A stretch of DNA of 16,750 nt. Source: Candidatus Parvarchaeota archaeon. GTDB taxonomy: Archaea; Micrarchaeota; Micrarchaeia; Anstonellales; VGKX01. The stretch covers positions 1 to 16,750 of the forward strand of contig VGKX01000008.1 of assembly GCA_016866895.1 (NCBI GenBank). The letters run 5' to 3'. A program made the translations under genes and the position numbers. Shown one piece after another: positions 1 to 5,468 of the stretch (the stretch's first letter is position 1; every line of letters begins with the position of its first letter). A model generated the notes under the pieces. It had not been told where the DNA came from. It worked only from the letters and a program-made list of their open reading frames with translations, and did not search any database.

Positions 1-1
1 T

Positions 2-130
2 GAAGGACAGGACAGCACAAAGGCGCCAGCCCAAGCCGCAAATTCTCCTGAGGCTCAGGAAAAAACAGAAGGTAGGGCGGAAACCGAGGCAGCGCAAGAG
101 CCCGGGCAAAGCAACGAAACAGAAAACTAG
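2..130 (+). CDS. 3' end of an unknown protein (partial)
   Basis: This reading frame is open from the left edge and ends at TAG 128-130, giving 42 C-terminal residues. They are almost entirely Glu, Gln, Ala, Lys, Thr and Pro, which looks like a disordered, acidic and hydrophilic tail, and no domain is visible. The gene converges on the Cys-rich lipoprotein gene, whose stop lies only about 30 bp away. Because the start and main domain lie outside the window, no function can be given. The frame could be spurious, but composition and stop placement favour a real C-terminal tail. Confidence 0.5.
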   Translation, partial: EGQDSTKAPAQAANSPEAQEKTEGRAETEAAQEPGQSNETEN

Positions 131-160
131 GCAGCTGCAATAAAAAACTGCTCTTTCCCC

Positions 161-1378
161 TTAGCCTATCTGCCTTTCGCACTCATTTACCTCGCTTGTA
201 GGCAAGAATGTGCAAATGGTCTTGTTCTGTATTTGATAGGCAAGTGTGCTTATGCACCGTCCTTTCCACTCCTCAAGCTGAACCTGGGTGCAGTCAAACA
301 GGTCAAGCAGCTTTCCTGACTGGATTATGCCGCTGTAGCAGGTTCTTCTCCAGGCATAAGTTGAGATGTTGTTGCACATGGATGCCCTGCCAGTTGAGGA
401 TGCCGCAGAGTTGTAGCAGTTGTTTTTCGCAGTTTCCGATGATATGACTTCGCAGGGGGACAAATCACCAAAGGCCTTGGCAAATTCTATGTAGCAGGAA
501 TAGCGCTTGTCCTGGGCCGAGCTTTCCTGGCAGACGGTGTAATCTTTCCTTGACAGCGTCAGGTTCAGGTAGCAGCTGTCCGAATAGCCGTAGGTTGAGC
601 TTGCTCTTCCGCATAGAGTCAGGTTGTTTGATTTTTCAGCCCAAAGCTCGTAGCAGTAATCCTTTTTAACAAGGTTAGGCTCCTGGCTGCAATAATCAGT
701 TCCAGTTGAATAAGATTTGCAAGCAATTGTTGCCGCTTCGCGAGTTGCATTTATAGAGTTGCACATTTGGGAGTCGCTTTTGTCTTTTGCCAGGTCAAAA
801 ACACAGGAGTCGTCAGGGCACAGTTCCGGTTTTCCCTGCTTCATGGCCTTGCACCTTGCCACTTCTTGTTCAGTGGGCTTGGACTCGCAGGCTGGAGCAA
901 GGGCCTCAAGGCATGAAAGCCGCTTTTCCCCTGAACTTATAAGATTGCAGTCATTTATGGATGAGAGCCCTACTGCTGAATTGTATATGCAATCGTCCTT
1001 GAGCGCCTGGCTTGAGTACTGGAGGCAATAGCTTGTATTAAGCTGCTCAAAGTTCTTCAGGCATGAGTCTTTTTTTTCTGTTGTGTAAATATACGAGCAC
1101 AACGTAAGGTTGGAATCCTTTGCCGCAAGTGCGACAAGGCATGAGTCCTTGGCAAGCACGTTTGGCGAATCAAGGCACAGGCCCTTGGTTTCGACTTCTT
1201 CCTGGCCGCCTCCAGAGTCGTCGCCTTCTTGGCCCCCGACATCGACATTTGGCCACTGGCCCTTCGGGCTGTCCTGGCCCTGCTTCTTTTGTGTGCAGCC
1301 AAAAAGCAAGAGGGATGCAGCAAGAATCAGAATAATTGCGGCAGCAAGCCTCAGGCAGTAATTGGCCATATCAGACAT
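161..1378 (-). CDS. Cys-rich repeat lipoprotein, secreted
   Basis: This encodes 405 residues. A hydrophobic stretch at residues 9-26 ends in Leu-Phe-Gly-Cys (Cys28), a slightly atypical lipobox, followed by a Gly/Asp/Glu/Gln-rich linker to about residue 65. I therefore infer export and lipid anchoring on the outer face of the membrane. The rest is a degenerate repeat of roughly 25-35 residues in which cysteines recur in the pattern Asp/Lys-x-Cys-(Leu/Tyr) and then Cys about 10-15 residues later, with Ala- and Lys-rich helical spacers between. Asn-Leu-Thr and similar sequons are frequent, so glycosylation is plausible. Paired cysteines suggest disulfide-stapled helical hairpins. ATG at 1378 is taken as the start, and ATG at 1369 (residue 4) is equally possible. 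I do not recognise a named family, and the ligand or role is unknown. Confidence 0.85.
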   Translation of the reverse strand: MSDMANYCLRLAAAIILILAASLLLFGCTQKKQGQDSPKGQWPNVDVGGQEGDDSGGGQEEVETKGLCLDSPNVLAKDSCLVALAAKDSNLTLCSYIYTTEKKDSCLKNFEQLNTSYCLQYSSQALKDDCIYNSAVGLSSINDCNLISSGEKRLSCLEALAPACESKPTEQEVARCKAMKQGKPELCPDDSCVFDLAKDKSDSQMCNSINATREAATIACKSYSTGTDYCSQEPNLVKKDYCYELWAEKSNNLTLCGRASSTYGYSDSCYLNLTLSRKDYTVCQESSAQDKRYSCYIEFAKAFGDLSPCEVISSETAKNNCYNSAASSTGRASMCNNISTYAWRRTCYSGIIQSGKLLDLFDCTQVQLEEWKGRCISTLAYQIQNKTICTFLPTSEVNECERQIG

Positions 1379-1463
1379 CTCTGACTATCGTCATGAGCCG
1401 GTTTATCAGGCCGGCATCAGCAATACCTCGTTGTCATCACTAGAGCTAATTTGCTGCCCTTGC

Positions 1464-1475
1464 CTTATAAATATA
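1464..1475. promoter_or_regulatory. TATA box, possibly bidirectional
   Basis: CTTATAAATATA is a strong archaeal TATA element on the plus strand. Its centre lies about 25 bp before ATG 1495, the distance expected for a leaderless mRNA of the zinc-ribbon gene. Read on the minus strand it gives TTTATAAG, which could serve the lipoprotein gene with a roughly 60-nt leader. One element serving both directions is an inference from spacing alone. Confidence 0.5.
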
Positions 1476-1485
1476 TCTTGGGAAG

Positions 1486-1638
1486 ATGAGACAAATGGCG
1501 CTTTCGGAAGATTATGAGGATATGAAGCCAACGCTGTGCCCAATTTGCGGGGGAGTGAAACCTGCAAAAAATTCCCAGGAAAGGACAGGCGCGCAGTGCA
1601 CGTGTTCCCAGTGCTCGGATGCAAGGGAGTATGATTAG
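1486..1638 (+). CDS. Small zinc-ribbon protein (50 aa)
   Basis: This short gene encodes 50 residues. Cys18-Pro-x-Cys21-Gly-Gly is a typical zinc knuckle, and Cys38-x-Cys40-x-x-Cys43 supplies the second ligand pair with one Cys to spare, so a single Zn2+ site is likely. Such proteins usually bind nucleic acid or act as subunits of larger machines, but the role here is unknown. ATG 1486 gives 50 aa. ATG 1495 gives 47 aa and sits at the transcription start predicted from the TATA box, so it may be the true, leaderless start. The zinc-ligand spacing and the matched promoter are the main evidence that the gene is real. Confidence 0.6.
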   Translation: MRQMALSEDYEDMKPTLCPICGGVKPAKNSQERTGAQCTCSQCSDAREYD

Positions 1639-1715
1639 GCATTGGCTCAGGCTTACCAAACACAAATTCTAATTCTTATAGGAATAATTCTTTCAAGAAA
1701 TATTAATAAGCCTCG

Positions 1716-1793
1716 ATGGTCCAGACATACGCCGCACTTGTGCAAGTTGCTTGGGAAAGTTTATTTGCGCGATTGCAGGCGGAGGTAATTTGA
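1716..1793 (+). CDS. Possible 25-aa peptide upstream of the methyltransferase
   Basis: ATG 1716 opens a 25-codon frame ending at TGA 1791. The peptide is amphipathic and mostly hydrophobic, with a single Trp. It lies in a 190-bp stretch that otherwise holds no gene, just after an AT-rich TATTAATA (1701-1708). That element is too close to the ATG to be its own TATA box. A purine-rich ribosome-binding-like GGAGGT (1781-1786) occurs at its end, and the next frame opens with TTG overlapping its stop. It could be a leader peptide for the downstream operon or pure chance, and the support is weak. Confidence 0.15.
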   Translation: MVQTYAALVQVAWESLFARLQAEVI

Positions 1794-1829
1794 CTAGAGA
1801 ACGGAACAAGAAAAAGCAGCATAATTTGT

Positions 1830-2567
1830 GTGGCAAAGAAATATGAGGAAGGCTGGAAAAAGCACAAGAATTTGTTCAGCAATGGCAGTACGCCGCTTCT
1901 TGAAGAGTTTATAGGAAAACTTGGTTCCACCCCAAGCAAAAACGGCAACTCAAAACGCGTTGTTGAAGCAGGGGCTGGGAATGGCATACACACGCTAGCG
2001 ATAGCTGCTAAAGGCCATCATGTTGAGACTGTTGAATTCAGCCCTGATGCAGTGAATCTGATTTTGGAGAAGCAAAGACTACTTGGACGACAGGGGAATT
2101 TGGTATCTATTTTCAACTGGGAGATAATGGATTATTTGGAATATTTAGAATCCGTGCGATTGGCCAAAAGTCCTCTGCACCAAGCACAGCCCATAGATGG
2201 TTTTTACGCAAATTCCGTCTTGCACACATTTTCTGAAAAATCAAGGCAGCTGCTGTATGGGAAGATTGCAGCGCTGCAGCCCAAAGGCGGATTGATTGCG
2301 GTGTCTTTCAAGACCGACAAGGACGTCAAGTACCGCGAAGGAATCGTGACAAATGAAACACCCGCAGGGAAAATAAAGAAATCAGATGATGGGATTGAGA
2401 GGCTTTTTGTCTCAACTCCAGGCGTAATTGCCAAGGAGATAGAGGGATTTGGATATAGGATTGAGGAAGGGGGGGTGTTTCAGTGGGGTTGCCAAGACTA
2501 CGACTATCCTGGAAAAGTTTCTTGGTTTGTAGGGTTTTTGGGCGAAAAACAAGCAAAAAATATTTAG
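1830..2567 (+). CDS. Class I SAM-dependent methyltransferase
   Basis: This encodes 245 residues with a Rossmann-type methyltransferase fold. Motif I (Val-Glu-Ala-Gly-Ala-Gly-Asn-Gly, residues 45-52) binds S-adenosylmethionine, and an acidic Glu69 at the end of strand 2 (motif II) should hold the ribose. Residues near 128-155 form the motif IV-VI region, with Gln-Pro-Lys-Gly-Gly before a strand, as in TehB-like small-molecule methyltransferases. The substrate cannot be told. The start is GTG 1830, because an in-frame TGA lies at 1791-1793 and no ATG occurs between. The stop is 15 bp before the MetE-like gene's ATG, so the two are probably co-transcribed, one using SAM and the other making methionine. 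An AAAGTTTATTTG TATA-like element lies near 1757-1768. Confidence 0.85.
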   Translation: MAKKYEEGWKKHKNLFSNGSTPLLEEFIGKLGSTPSKNGNSKRVVEAGAGNGIHTLAIAAKGHHVETVEFSPDAVNLILEKQRLLGRQGNLVSIFNWEIMDYLEYLESVRLAKSPLHQAQPIDGFYANSVLHTFSEKSRQLLYGKIAALQPKGGLIAVSFKTDKDVKYREGIVTNETPAGKIKKSDDGIERLFVSTPGVIAKEIEGFGYRIEEGGVFQWGCQDYDYPGKVSWFVGFLGEKQAKNI

Positions 2568-2582
2568 TTTGGGGGTGTGAAC

Positions 2583-3641
2583 ATGGTAAGTATTGGAGAG
2601 TTGGAAACAACAGTTGTTGGGAGTTATCCGAGATATCCTAAACTACTAAATAGGGATTTTGATGCAAGATGGCTTGTGGTGCCAAGCACAAATCTGGACT
2701 TGGGTTGGAAAGGCAAGGAAAATGTTGGCAGCCTCCAGGATGAAGCAGTAAGGTGGGTGGCAAGAGAACAGGAGAGGGCTGGAATTGACATAATTAGTGA
2801 CGGGGAGCAGAGGCGGGGACACTATGTGCTTTATCACTGCCAGCGCCTTGCAGGCTTTGATTTTGTCGATAGAAAAGAGAAGCCGCTTAGGGGGGGCACA
2901 AGAACAGAACTAGTGCCGACAATCAAAGGCAAAGTTGAGAGGAAAGGTGGCTTTCTTGCCGAAGAATTCAGGTTTGCACAATCACTCACAAAGAAAAAAG
3001 TAAAGGTAACACTTCCAGGACCGCTTACTATAGTGGATTCTGTGGTGGATACATACTATGGCAATGAGAAAGAGCTTGCGTCTGACATAGCATATGCACT
3101 GCGCGGCGAGGTAGAGGAGCTTGCAAAAGCAGGCTGCGAACACATACAGATTGATGAACCTGCTTTCTTGTGGGAAACAGAAAAATTTTTTGATTTTGGG
3201 CTGGATACGCTCAAGTCGTGTTTTGGGGAGCTGGAAGGGGTAAGAAAACTTGTGCATATTTGCAGAGGCTATCCAAATCCAAAGAAAGATGTCAAAGCTG
3301 AAAAAGAAAGGTACCATGATGTGATTGGCGCTCTTTCTAAGAGCCGTGTGGACGGCATTTCTATAGAAGATGCCCATGAAAATCTTGAACTGGCAGTTTT
3401 TGAGGAATTTGGGGATAAGCAAGTCATCCTTGGCTGTGTCGACATTGGCAGCGAGCAAATCGAAAGGGTGGAAAAAATTGAAAAAAGGGTCAAGGAGGTT
3501 CTAAAAGTTGTTCCGCCAAACCGCTTAGCTTTAGCGCCAGATTGCGGGTTGTTGCTTTTAAAGCCAGAGATTGCTCAAGCCAAGCTCGCCAATATTGCTA
3601 AAGCAGCTGAAAGTGTCAAGAGAAACCTGGGCCTAAAATAA
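2583..3641 (+). CDS. Cobalamin-independent methionine synthase-like protein (MetE C-terminal domain type)
   Basis: This 352-residue protein is a single (beta/alpha)8 barrel of the MetE/UROD superfamily. It should methylate homocysteine or a related thiol bound to zinc. All four expected zinc ligands are present: His225 and Cys227 (His-Ile-Cys-Arg-Gly), Glu262 (Ser-Ile-Glu-Asp) and Cys321 (Pro-Asp-Cys-Gly-Leu). Ile-Asp-Glu-Pro-Ala at 190-194 is the other family hallmark. It lacks the N-terminal half of bacterial MetE (about 750 aa), as in archaeal core enzymes, which take methyl groups from corrinoid or other non-folate donors. The actual donor here is unknown. I prefer ATG 2583 because GGGGGTG (2571-2577) lies at Shine-Dalgarno distance; GTG 2577 is the alternative start. 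It follows the methyltransferase gene by 15 bp. Confidence 0.88.
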   Translation: MVSIGELETTVVGSYPRYPKLLNRDFDARWLVVPSTNLDLGWKGKENVGSLQDEAVRWVAREQERAGIDIISDGEQRRGHYVLYHCQRLAGFDFVDRKEKPLRGGTRTELVPTIKGKVERKGGFLAEEFRFAQSLTKKKVKVTLPGPLTIVDSVVDTYYGNEKELASDIAYALRGEVEELAKAGCEHIQIDEPAFLWETEKFFDFGLDTLKSCFGELEGVRKLVHICRGYPNPKKDVKAEKERYHDVIGALSKSRVDGISIEDAHENLELAVFEEFGDKQVILGCVDIGSEQIERVEKIEKRVKEVLKVVPPNRLALAPDCGLLLLKPEIAQAKLANIAKAAESVKRNLGLK

Positions 3642-3736
3642 ATTACAAAGATAAAGGTTGAAGAGACGCATGAATCCGCATTTTGGTGGCTTTTGGTTTT
3701 ATATTCCTGCTCTCCTTAACTTTATGCCTCACTAGC

Positions 3737-3892
3737 AGCCCCGTCGTCTAGTGGCCAAGGACTCCGGGCTTTGAAGAACCTTTTTTGGGGTGCCTAAAAA
3801 GGTTCCCAAAAAGAAAAATTTGGGGACAACAGAAGGCACTCAATGAATTTCAAAGCAACCCGGGTACATCGGTTCGAATCCGATCGGGGCTA
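3737..3892 (+). tRNA. tRNA-Gln(TTG), intron-containing
   Basis: Acceptor stem AGCCCCG/CGGGGCT, anticodon stem CCGGG/CCCGG, and a T arm ATCGG-TTCGAAT-CCGAT close into a normal cloverleaf with discriminator A3892. The anticodon loop reads C-T-TTG-A, so the tRNA decodes CAA as Gln. An 83-nt intron (3775-3857) interrupts it between positions 37 and 38. The splice motif is canonical: CUUU (3769-3772) pairs with AAAG (3852-3855), each strand is followed by a 3-nt bulge (GA^A and CA^A), and an outer GAA (3776-3778) pairs with UUC (3849-3851). A TATA-like GTTTTATATT near 3695-3704 lies at the right distance upstream. Confidence 0.9.
3775..3857 (+). other. tRNA-Gln intron
   Basis: This 83-nt intron contains two hairpins. 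GAACCTTTTT (3776-3785) pairs with AAAAAGGTTC (3796-3805), and CCCAAA (3805-3810) pairs with TTTGGG (3819-3824). The first helix competes with the outer helix of the splice motif for GAA 3776-3778, so refolding is needed for cleavage. The motif AAAAGAAAAATTT (3809-3821) also occurs in the tRNA-Thr intron. No open reading frame is present. Confidence 0.8.
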
Positions 3893-3966
3893 ACAACAGT
3901 ATTTCTTGTGCATCACATGTGGCGCCTATTTGCGCATAAAGCACACATATGTAAAAGAAAAAGTAT

Positions 3967-4051
3967 GCAGGGATGGCAGAGCTTGGTCAAATGCGCAGGG
4001 CTTAGGACCCTGTGACTTAGGTCTACGCAGGTTCAAATCCTGCTCCCTGCA
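3967..4051 (+). tRNA. tRNA-Leu(TAG)
   Basis: This is an uninterrupted class II tRNA of 85 nt. The acceptor stem is GCAGGGA/TCCCTGC, the anticodon stem CAGGG/CCCTG encloses C-T-TAG-G-A (decoding CUA, Leu), and a long variable arm precedes the T arm GCAGG-TTCAAAT-CCTGC. The discriminator is A4051. It is the only tRNA in the window without an intron. It lies 74 bp after tRNA-Gln, and a small AAATTC/GAATTT hairpin starts at its 3' end. Confidence 0.93.
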
Positions 4052-4131
4052 AATTCAACAGAATTTGTGGACCCTTGTCCGGAAGGACAAGCGGGCCTGC
4101 AAAGGCGTCAACCCCTGGATTCAACCCCCGC
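4051..4131 (+). other. Hairpin-rich spacer after tRNA-Leu
   Basis: Three successive stems can be drawn: AAATTC/GAATTT (4051-4066), a perfect 7-bp CTTGTCC/GGACAAG closed by a GGAA (GNRA) tetraloop (4074-4091), and GCGGG (4091-4095) with CCCGC (4127-4131). GNRA-capped stems are unusual in random DNA, so this could be a small RNA or the processed trailer of the tRNA transcript. No C/D or clear ACA box is placed convincingly, so no RNA class is assigned. Confidence 0.35.
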
Positions 4132-4179
4132 AATAGAAATAAAAGATTAGTCCCCCTTCCTAAGATTTAGCTGATTGTG

Positions 4180-4719
4180 ATGAAAACAGGCAATGAAAGC
4201 CACGGCAAGCTGATGCGCCAAATAATAATGGGCGGCCAGGACGGCCTGATAAACGTGCTAGGCATTGTGCTAGGCGTTTCAACTGCAACAGGCGACGCCA
4301 AGCTTGTGGTGATTTCAGGGCTTGCCTCCATGTTTGCAGAGTCTGTTGCAATGGGCTGCGTTGCCTACAATTCCTCAAAATCCTTCCATGAATACTGTGC
4401 CTCGAAAAAAAAGCACAGTACAAGCATGGATGCTTTTGACAGCCCGCAAAGGGAGGGCGCGGTGGTATTTGCATCCACCATGGCAGGCTCGCTTATGCCG
4501 CTGCTGCCATTCCTTCTTGCAAGGCAGTATATTGATGCACCCTTGCTTACGGTGATGTCGGTTGCCGTTTCATTGCTTGTGATGGCTGCGGCAGGCTATG
4601 CAAGGGCAAGGCTGACAAAAAACAGCGTGGGAAAAAGCGTGCTTGAGATGGTAGGCCTTTGCACAGTTGCAACTGTGATAGGGTTTGTGGTGGGAAAAGT
4701 GCTAGGCGTAGTAGTATAA
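4180..4719 (+). CDS. VIT1/CCC1-family iron/manganese transporter
   Basis: This 179-residue membrane protein belongs to the VIT1/CCC1 (DUF125) family, which moves Fe2+ or Mn2+ out of the cytoplasm, usually in exchange for protons. The hallmark Gly-Gly-Gln-Asp-Gly-Leu-Ile-Asn motif is at residues 18-25 at the start of helix 1. Helices can be drawn at about 25-45, 50-65, 95-115, 120-140 and 155-175, giving five as in plant VIT1. The loop after helix 2 (about 65-92) is short, so the Glu-rich cytoplasmic metal-binding domain of plant VIT1 is absent. ATG 4180 is chosen over the adjacent GTG 4177. It stands alone between tRNA-Leu and the convergent L40e gene. The exact substrate metal is not decided by the sequence. 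Confidence 0.85.
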   Translation: MKTGNESHGKLMRQIIMGGQDGLINVLGIVLGVSTATGDAKLVVISGLASMFAESVAMGCVAYNSSKSFHEYCASKKKHSTSMDAFDSPQREGAVVFASTMAGSLMPLLPFLLARQYIDAPLLTVMSVAVSLLVMAAAGYARARLTKNSVGKSVLEMVGLCTVATVIGFVVGKVLGVVV

Positions 4720-4752
4720 TAAGCATAAAGAAGAAAGATAAACAAGTGAAGG

Positions 4753-4792
4753 AAAAATAGGGAAGGGCAAGATGGCATTATTCTGTGCCCTT
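4753..4792 (-). terminator. Hairpin and T-run after L40e
   Basis: On the minus strand a 7-bp stem (AAGGGCA/TGCCCTT, 4786-4792 with 4763-4769) is followed by a run of five T (4753-4757). It lies about 20 nt after the L40e stop, in the convergent spacer with the transporter gene. It fits a transcript end; archaea mainly use the T-run. Confidence 0.5.
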
Positions 4793-4812
4793 GACCGAGG
4801 TTCAGCCTGTGC

Positions 4813-4965
4813 CTACTTCTTGGCTCTCAGATCCTTTCTTTTTGGCCGCATCCACTTGTAGCCGCACTTGCGGCATTTTTCAGCGGTTTTTTTGTTCCTA
4901 GCCTTGCACTTACGGCATATGGCAAGCTTGGAAATTTCAGCGTCGGCTTCGGCAAATTTACCCAT
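4813..4965 (-). CDS. rpl40e: 50S ribosomal protein L40e
   Basis: This 50-residue protein carries the complete L40e zinc finger: Cys17-x-x-Cys20 and, after ten residues, Cys31-x-x-Cys34, with Cys-Arg-Lys-Cys-Gly-Tyr at 31-36 followed by a basic Arg-Pro-Lys tail. Length and spacing match archaeal L40e, which binds one zinc and sits in the large ribosomal subunit. In eukaryotes the same domain is made as a ubiquitin fusion, which is absent here. ATG 4965 is supported by GGTGG (4971-4975) five bases upstream on the minus strand. An A/T-rich TAAATAATC about 20 bp further up may be its TATA box. The gene stands alone, convergent with the metal transporter. Confidence 0.92.
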   Translation of the reverse strand: MGKFAEADAEISKLAICRKCKARNKKTAEKCRKCGYKWMRPKRKDLRAKK

Positions 4966-5152
4966 GATAACCACCATATATTAGATACGATTATTTACAG
5001 TCTTTTGCCATCTCTGGCAAAACGCAAAGAGAAGAGCATTGACTCTAGTTGTTAGCCCAAGAATGTTTAAATTCTTATGTAGGGAATAAATTGCAGCAAA
5101 GTTTAGACAATGAAATGCCCTGGTAGCTCAGTAGTAGAGCGTCTGTCTTGTA

Positions 5153-5242
5153 AATTTTTCTTTTGTAAAAGAAAAATTTAACTAAAAGAAAACATTTGGC
5201 AAAAGAAAAATTTAACTGATAATGACCTTAGTTATGCAGGAT
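5153..5242 (+). other. tRNA-Thr intron with inverted and direct repeats
   Basis: The 90-nt intron is very A/T-rich. AAATTTTTCTTTT (5152-5164) and AAAAGAAAAATTT (5167-5179) form a perfect 13-bp hairpin with a 2-nt loop gap. The 17-mer AAAAGAAAAATTTAACT is present twice, at 5167-5183 and 5201-5217, so the second copy could pair with the same upstream strand in an alternative fold. No reading frame is present. Confidence 0.8.
5167..5217 (+). repeat. Two direct copies of a 17-bp A-rich repeat
   Basis: AAAAGAAAAATTTAACT occurs exactly at 5167-5183 and 5201-5217, with a partial AAAAGAAAA at 5184-5192 between them. Its first 13 bases also occur once in the tRNA-Gln intron at 3809-3821. The composition is low-complexity, so common origin is possible but not proven. 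Confidence 0.7.
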
Positions 5243-5259
5243 AACAGAAGGTCGTGGGT

Positions 5260-5277
5260 GCGATTCCCATCCAGGGC
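5260..5277 (+). repeat. tRNA-Thr 3'-end repeat, copy 1
   Basis: GCGATTCCCATCCAGGGC forms the T-loop, T-stem and acceptor 3' strand of tRNA-Thr. The identical 18-mer recurs at 5417-5434. Identity of a tRNA 3' end to a nearby downstream copy is the classic mark of an integrase attachment site. Confidence 0.75.
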
Positions 5278-5329
5278 TTAAGGAGTGAAGAAAAGTTTAA
5301 CAAAGCGGGTGAAAAACTAGAGTGTTGAA

Positions 5330-5444
5330 AGCCTTAAGGGCGAGTGCCGCTGTGCGTATTTTTTCTGTGCACAAGGCACGAGAACGCGCCTGGAGTGCAT
5401 AAGTTCCCTTATGGCAGCGATTCCCATCCAGGGCCTAGTTTTTT
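5330..5444 (+). other. Foldable segment ending in a tRNA-Thr 3'-end copy and T-run
   Basis: This gene-free segment holds TGTGC/GCACA nested in GTGCC/GGCAC (5345-5379), a perfect CATAAG/CTTATG stem with a TTCC loop (5398-5413), and CCTGG (5389-5393) able to pair with CCAGG (5428-5432). The exact tRNA-Thr 3' copy (5417-5434) is followed by six T (5439-5444), a likely transcript end that tRNA-Thr itself lacks. It may be the residue of an element inserted at the tRNA 3' end or a tRNA-derived small RNA. Confidence 0.4.
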
Positions 5445-5468
5445 AAGTTTTCAGGAAAAGAGGGGGAA

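Larger units (their letters stand above)
5117..5278 (+). tRNA. tRNA-Thr(TGT), intron-containing
   Basis: Acceptor GCCCTGG/CCAGGGC, D arm GCTC/GAGC, anticodon stem TCTGT/ACAGA and T arm GTGGG-TGCGATT-CCCAT form a full cloverleaf with discriminator T5278. The loop C-T-TGT-A gives anticodon UGU, which decodes ACA (Thr). A 90-nt intron (5153-5242) interrupts position 37/38. In the splice motif, CUUG (5147-5150) pairs with CAGG (5237-5240) with one U-G wobble. The bulges are UA^A and AU^A. The outer helix is weak, so the motif is a relaxed bulge-helix-bulge. GAATAAATT near 5085-5092 is a possible TATA box. The last 18 nt are repeated at 5417-5434. Confidence 0.9.

Noticed and set aside
717..1031. 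104-aa plus-strand frame opposite the lipoprotein
   Set aside because: The opposite strand has signal, lipobox and regular Cys repeats; this frame has none of these.
4177..4213. C/D-box sRNA (GTGATGA and CTGA) at the transporter start
   Set aside because: The boxes lie within the well-supported coding start, no terminal stem or C'/D' pair is evident, and chance occurrence is high.
5152..5217. A-rich direct repeats as a mini-CRISPR array
   Set aside because: Only two exact 17-bp copies with a 17-bp gap lie inside a tRNA intron; no leader, no cas genes and no regular spacers.
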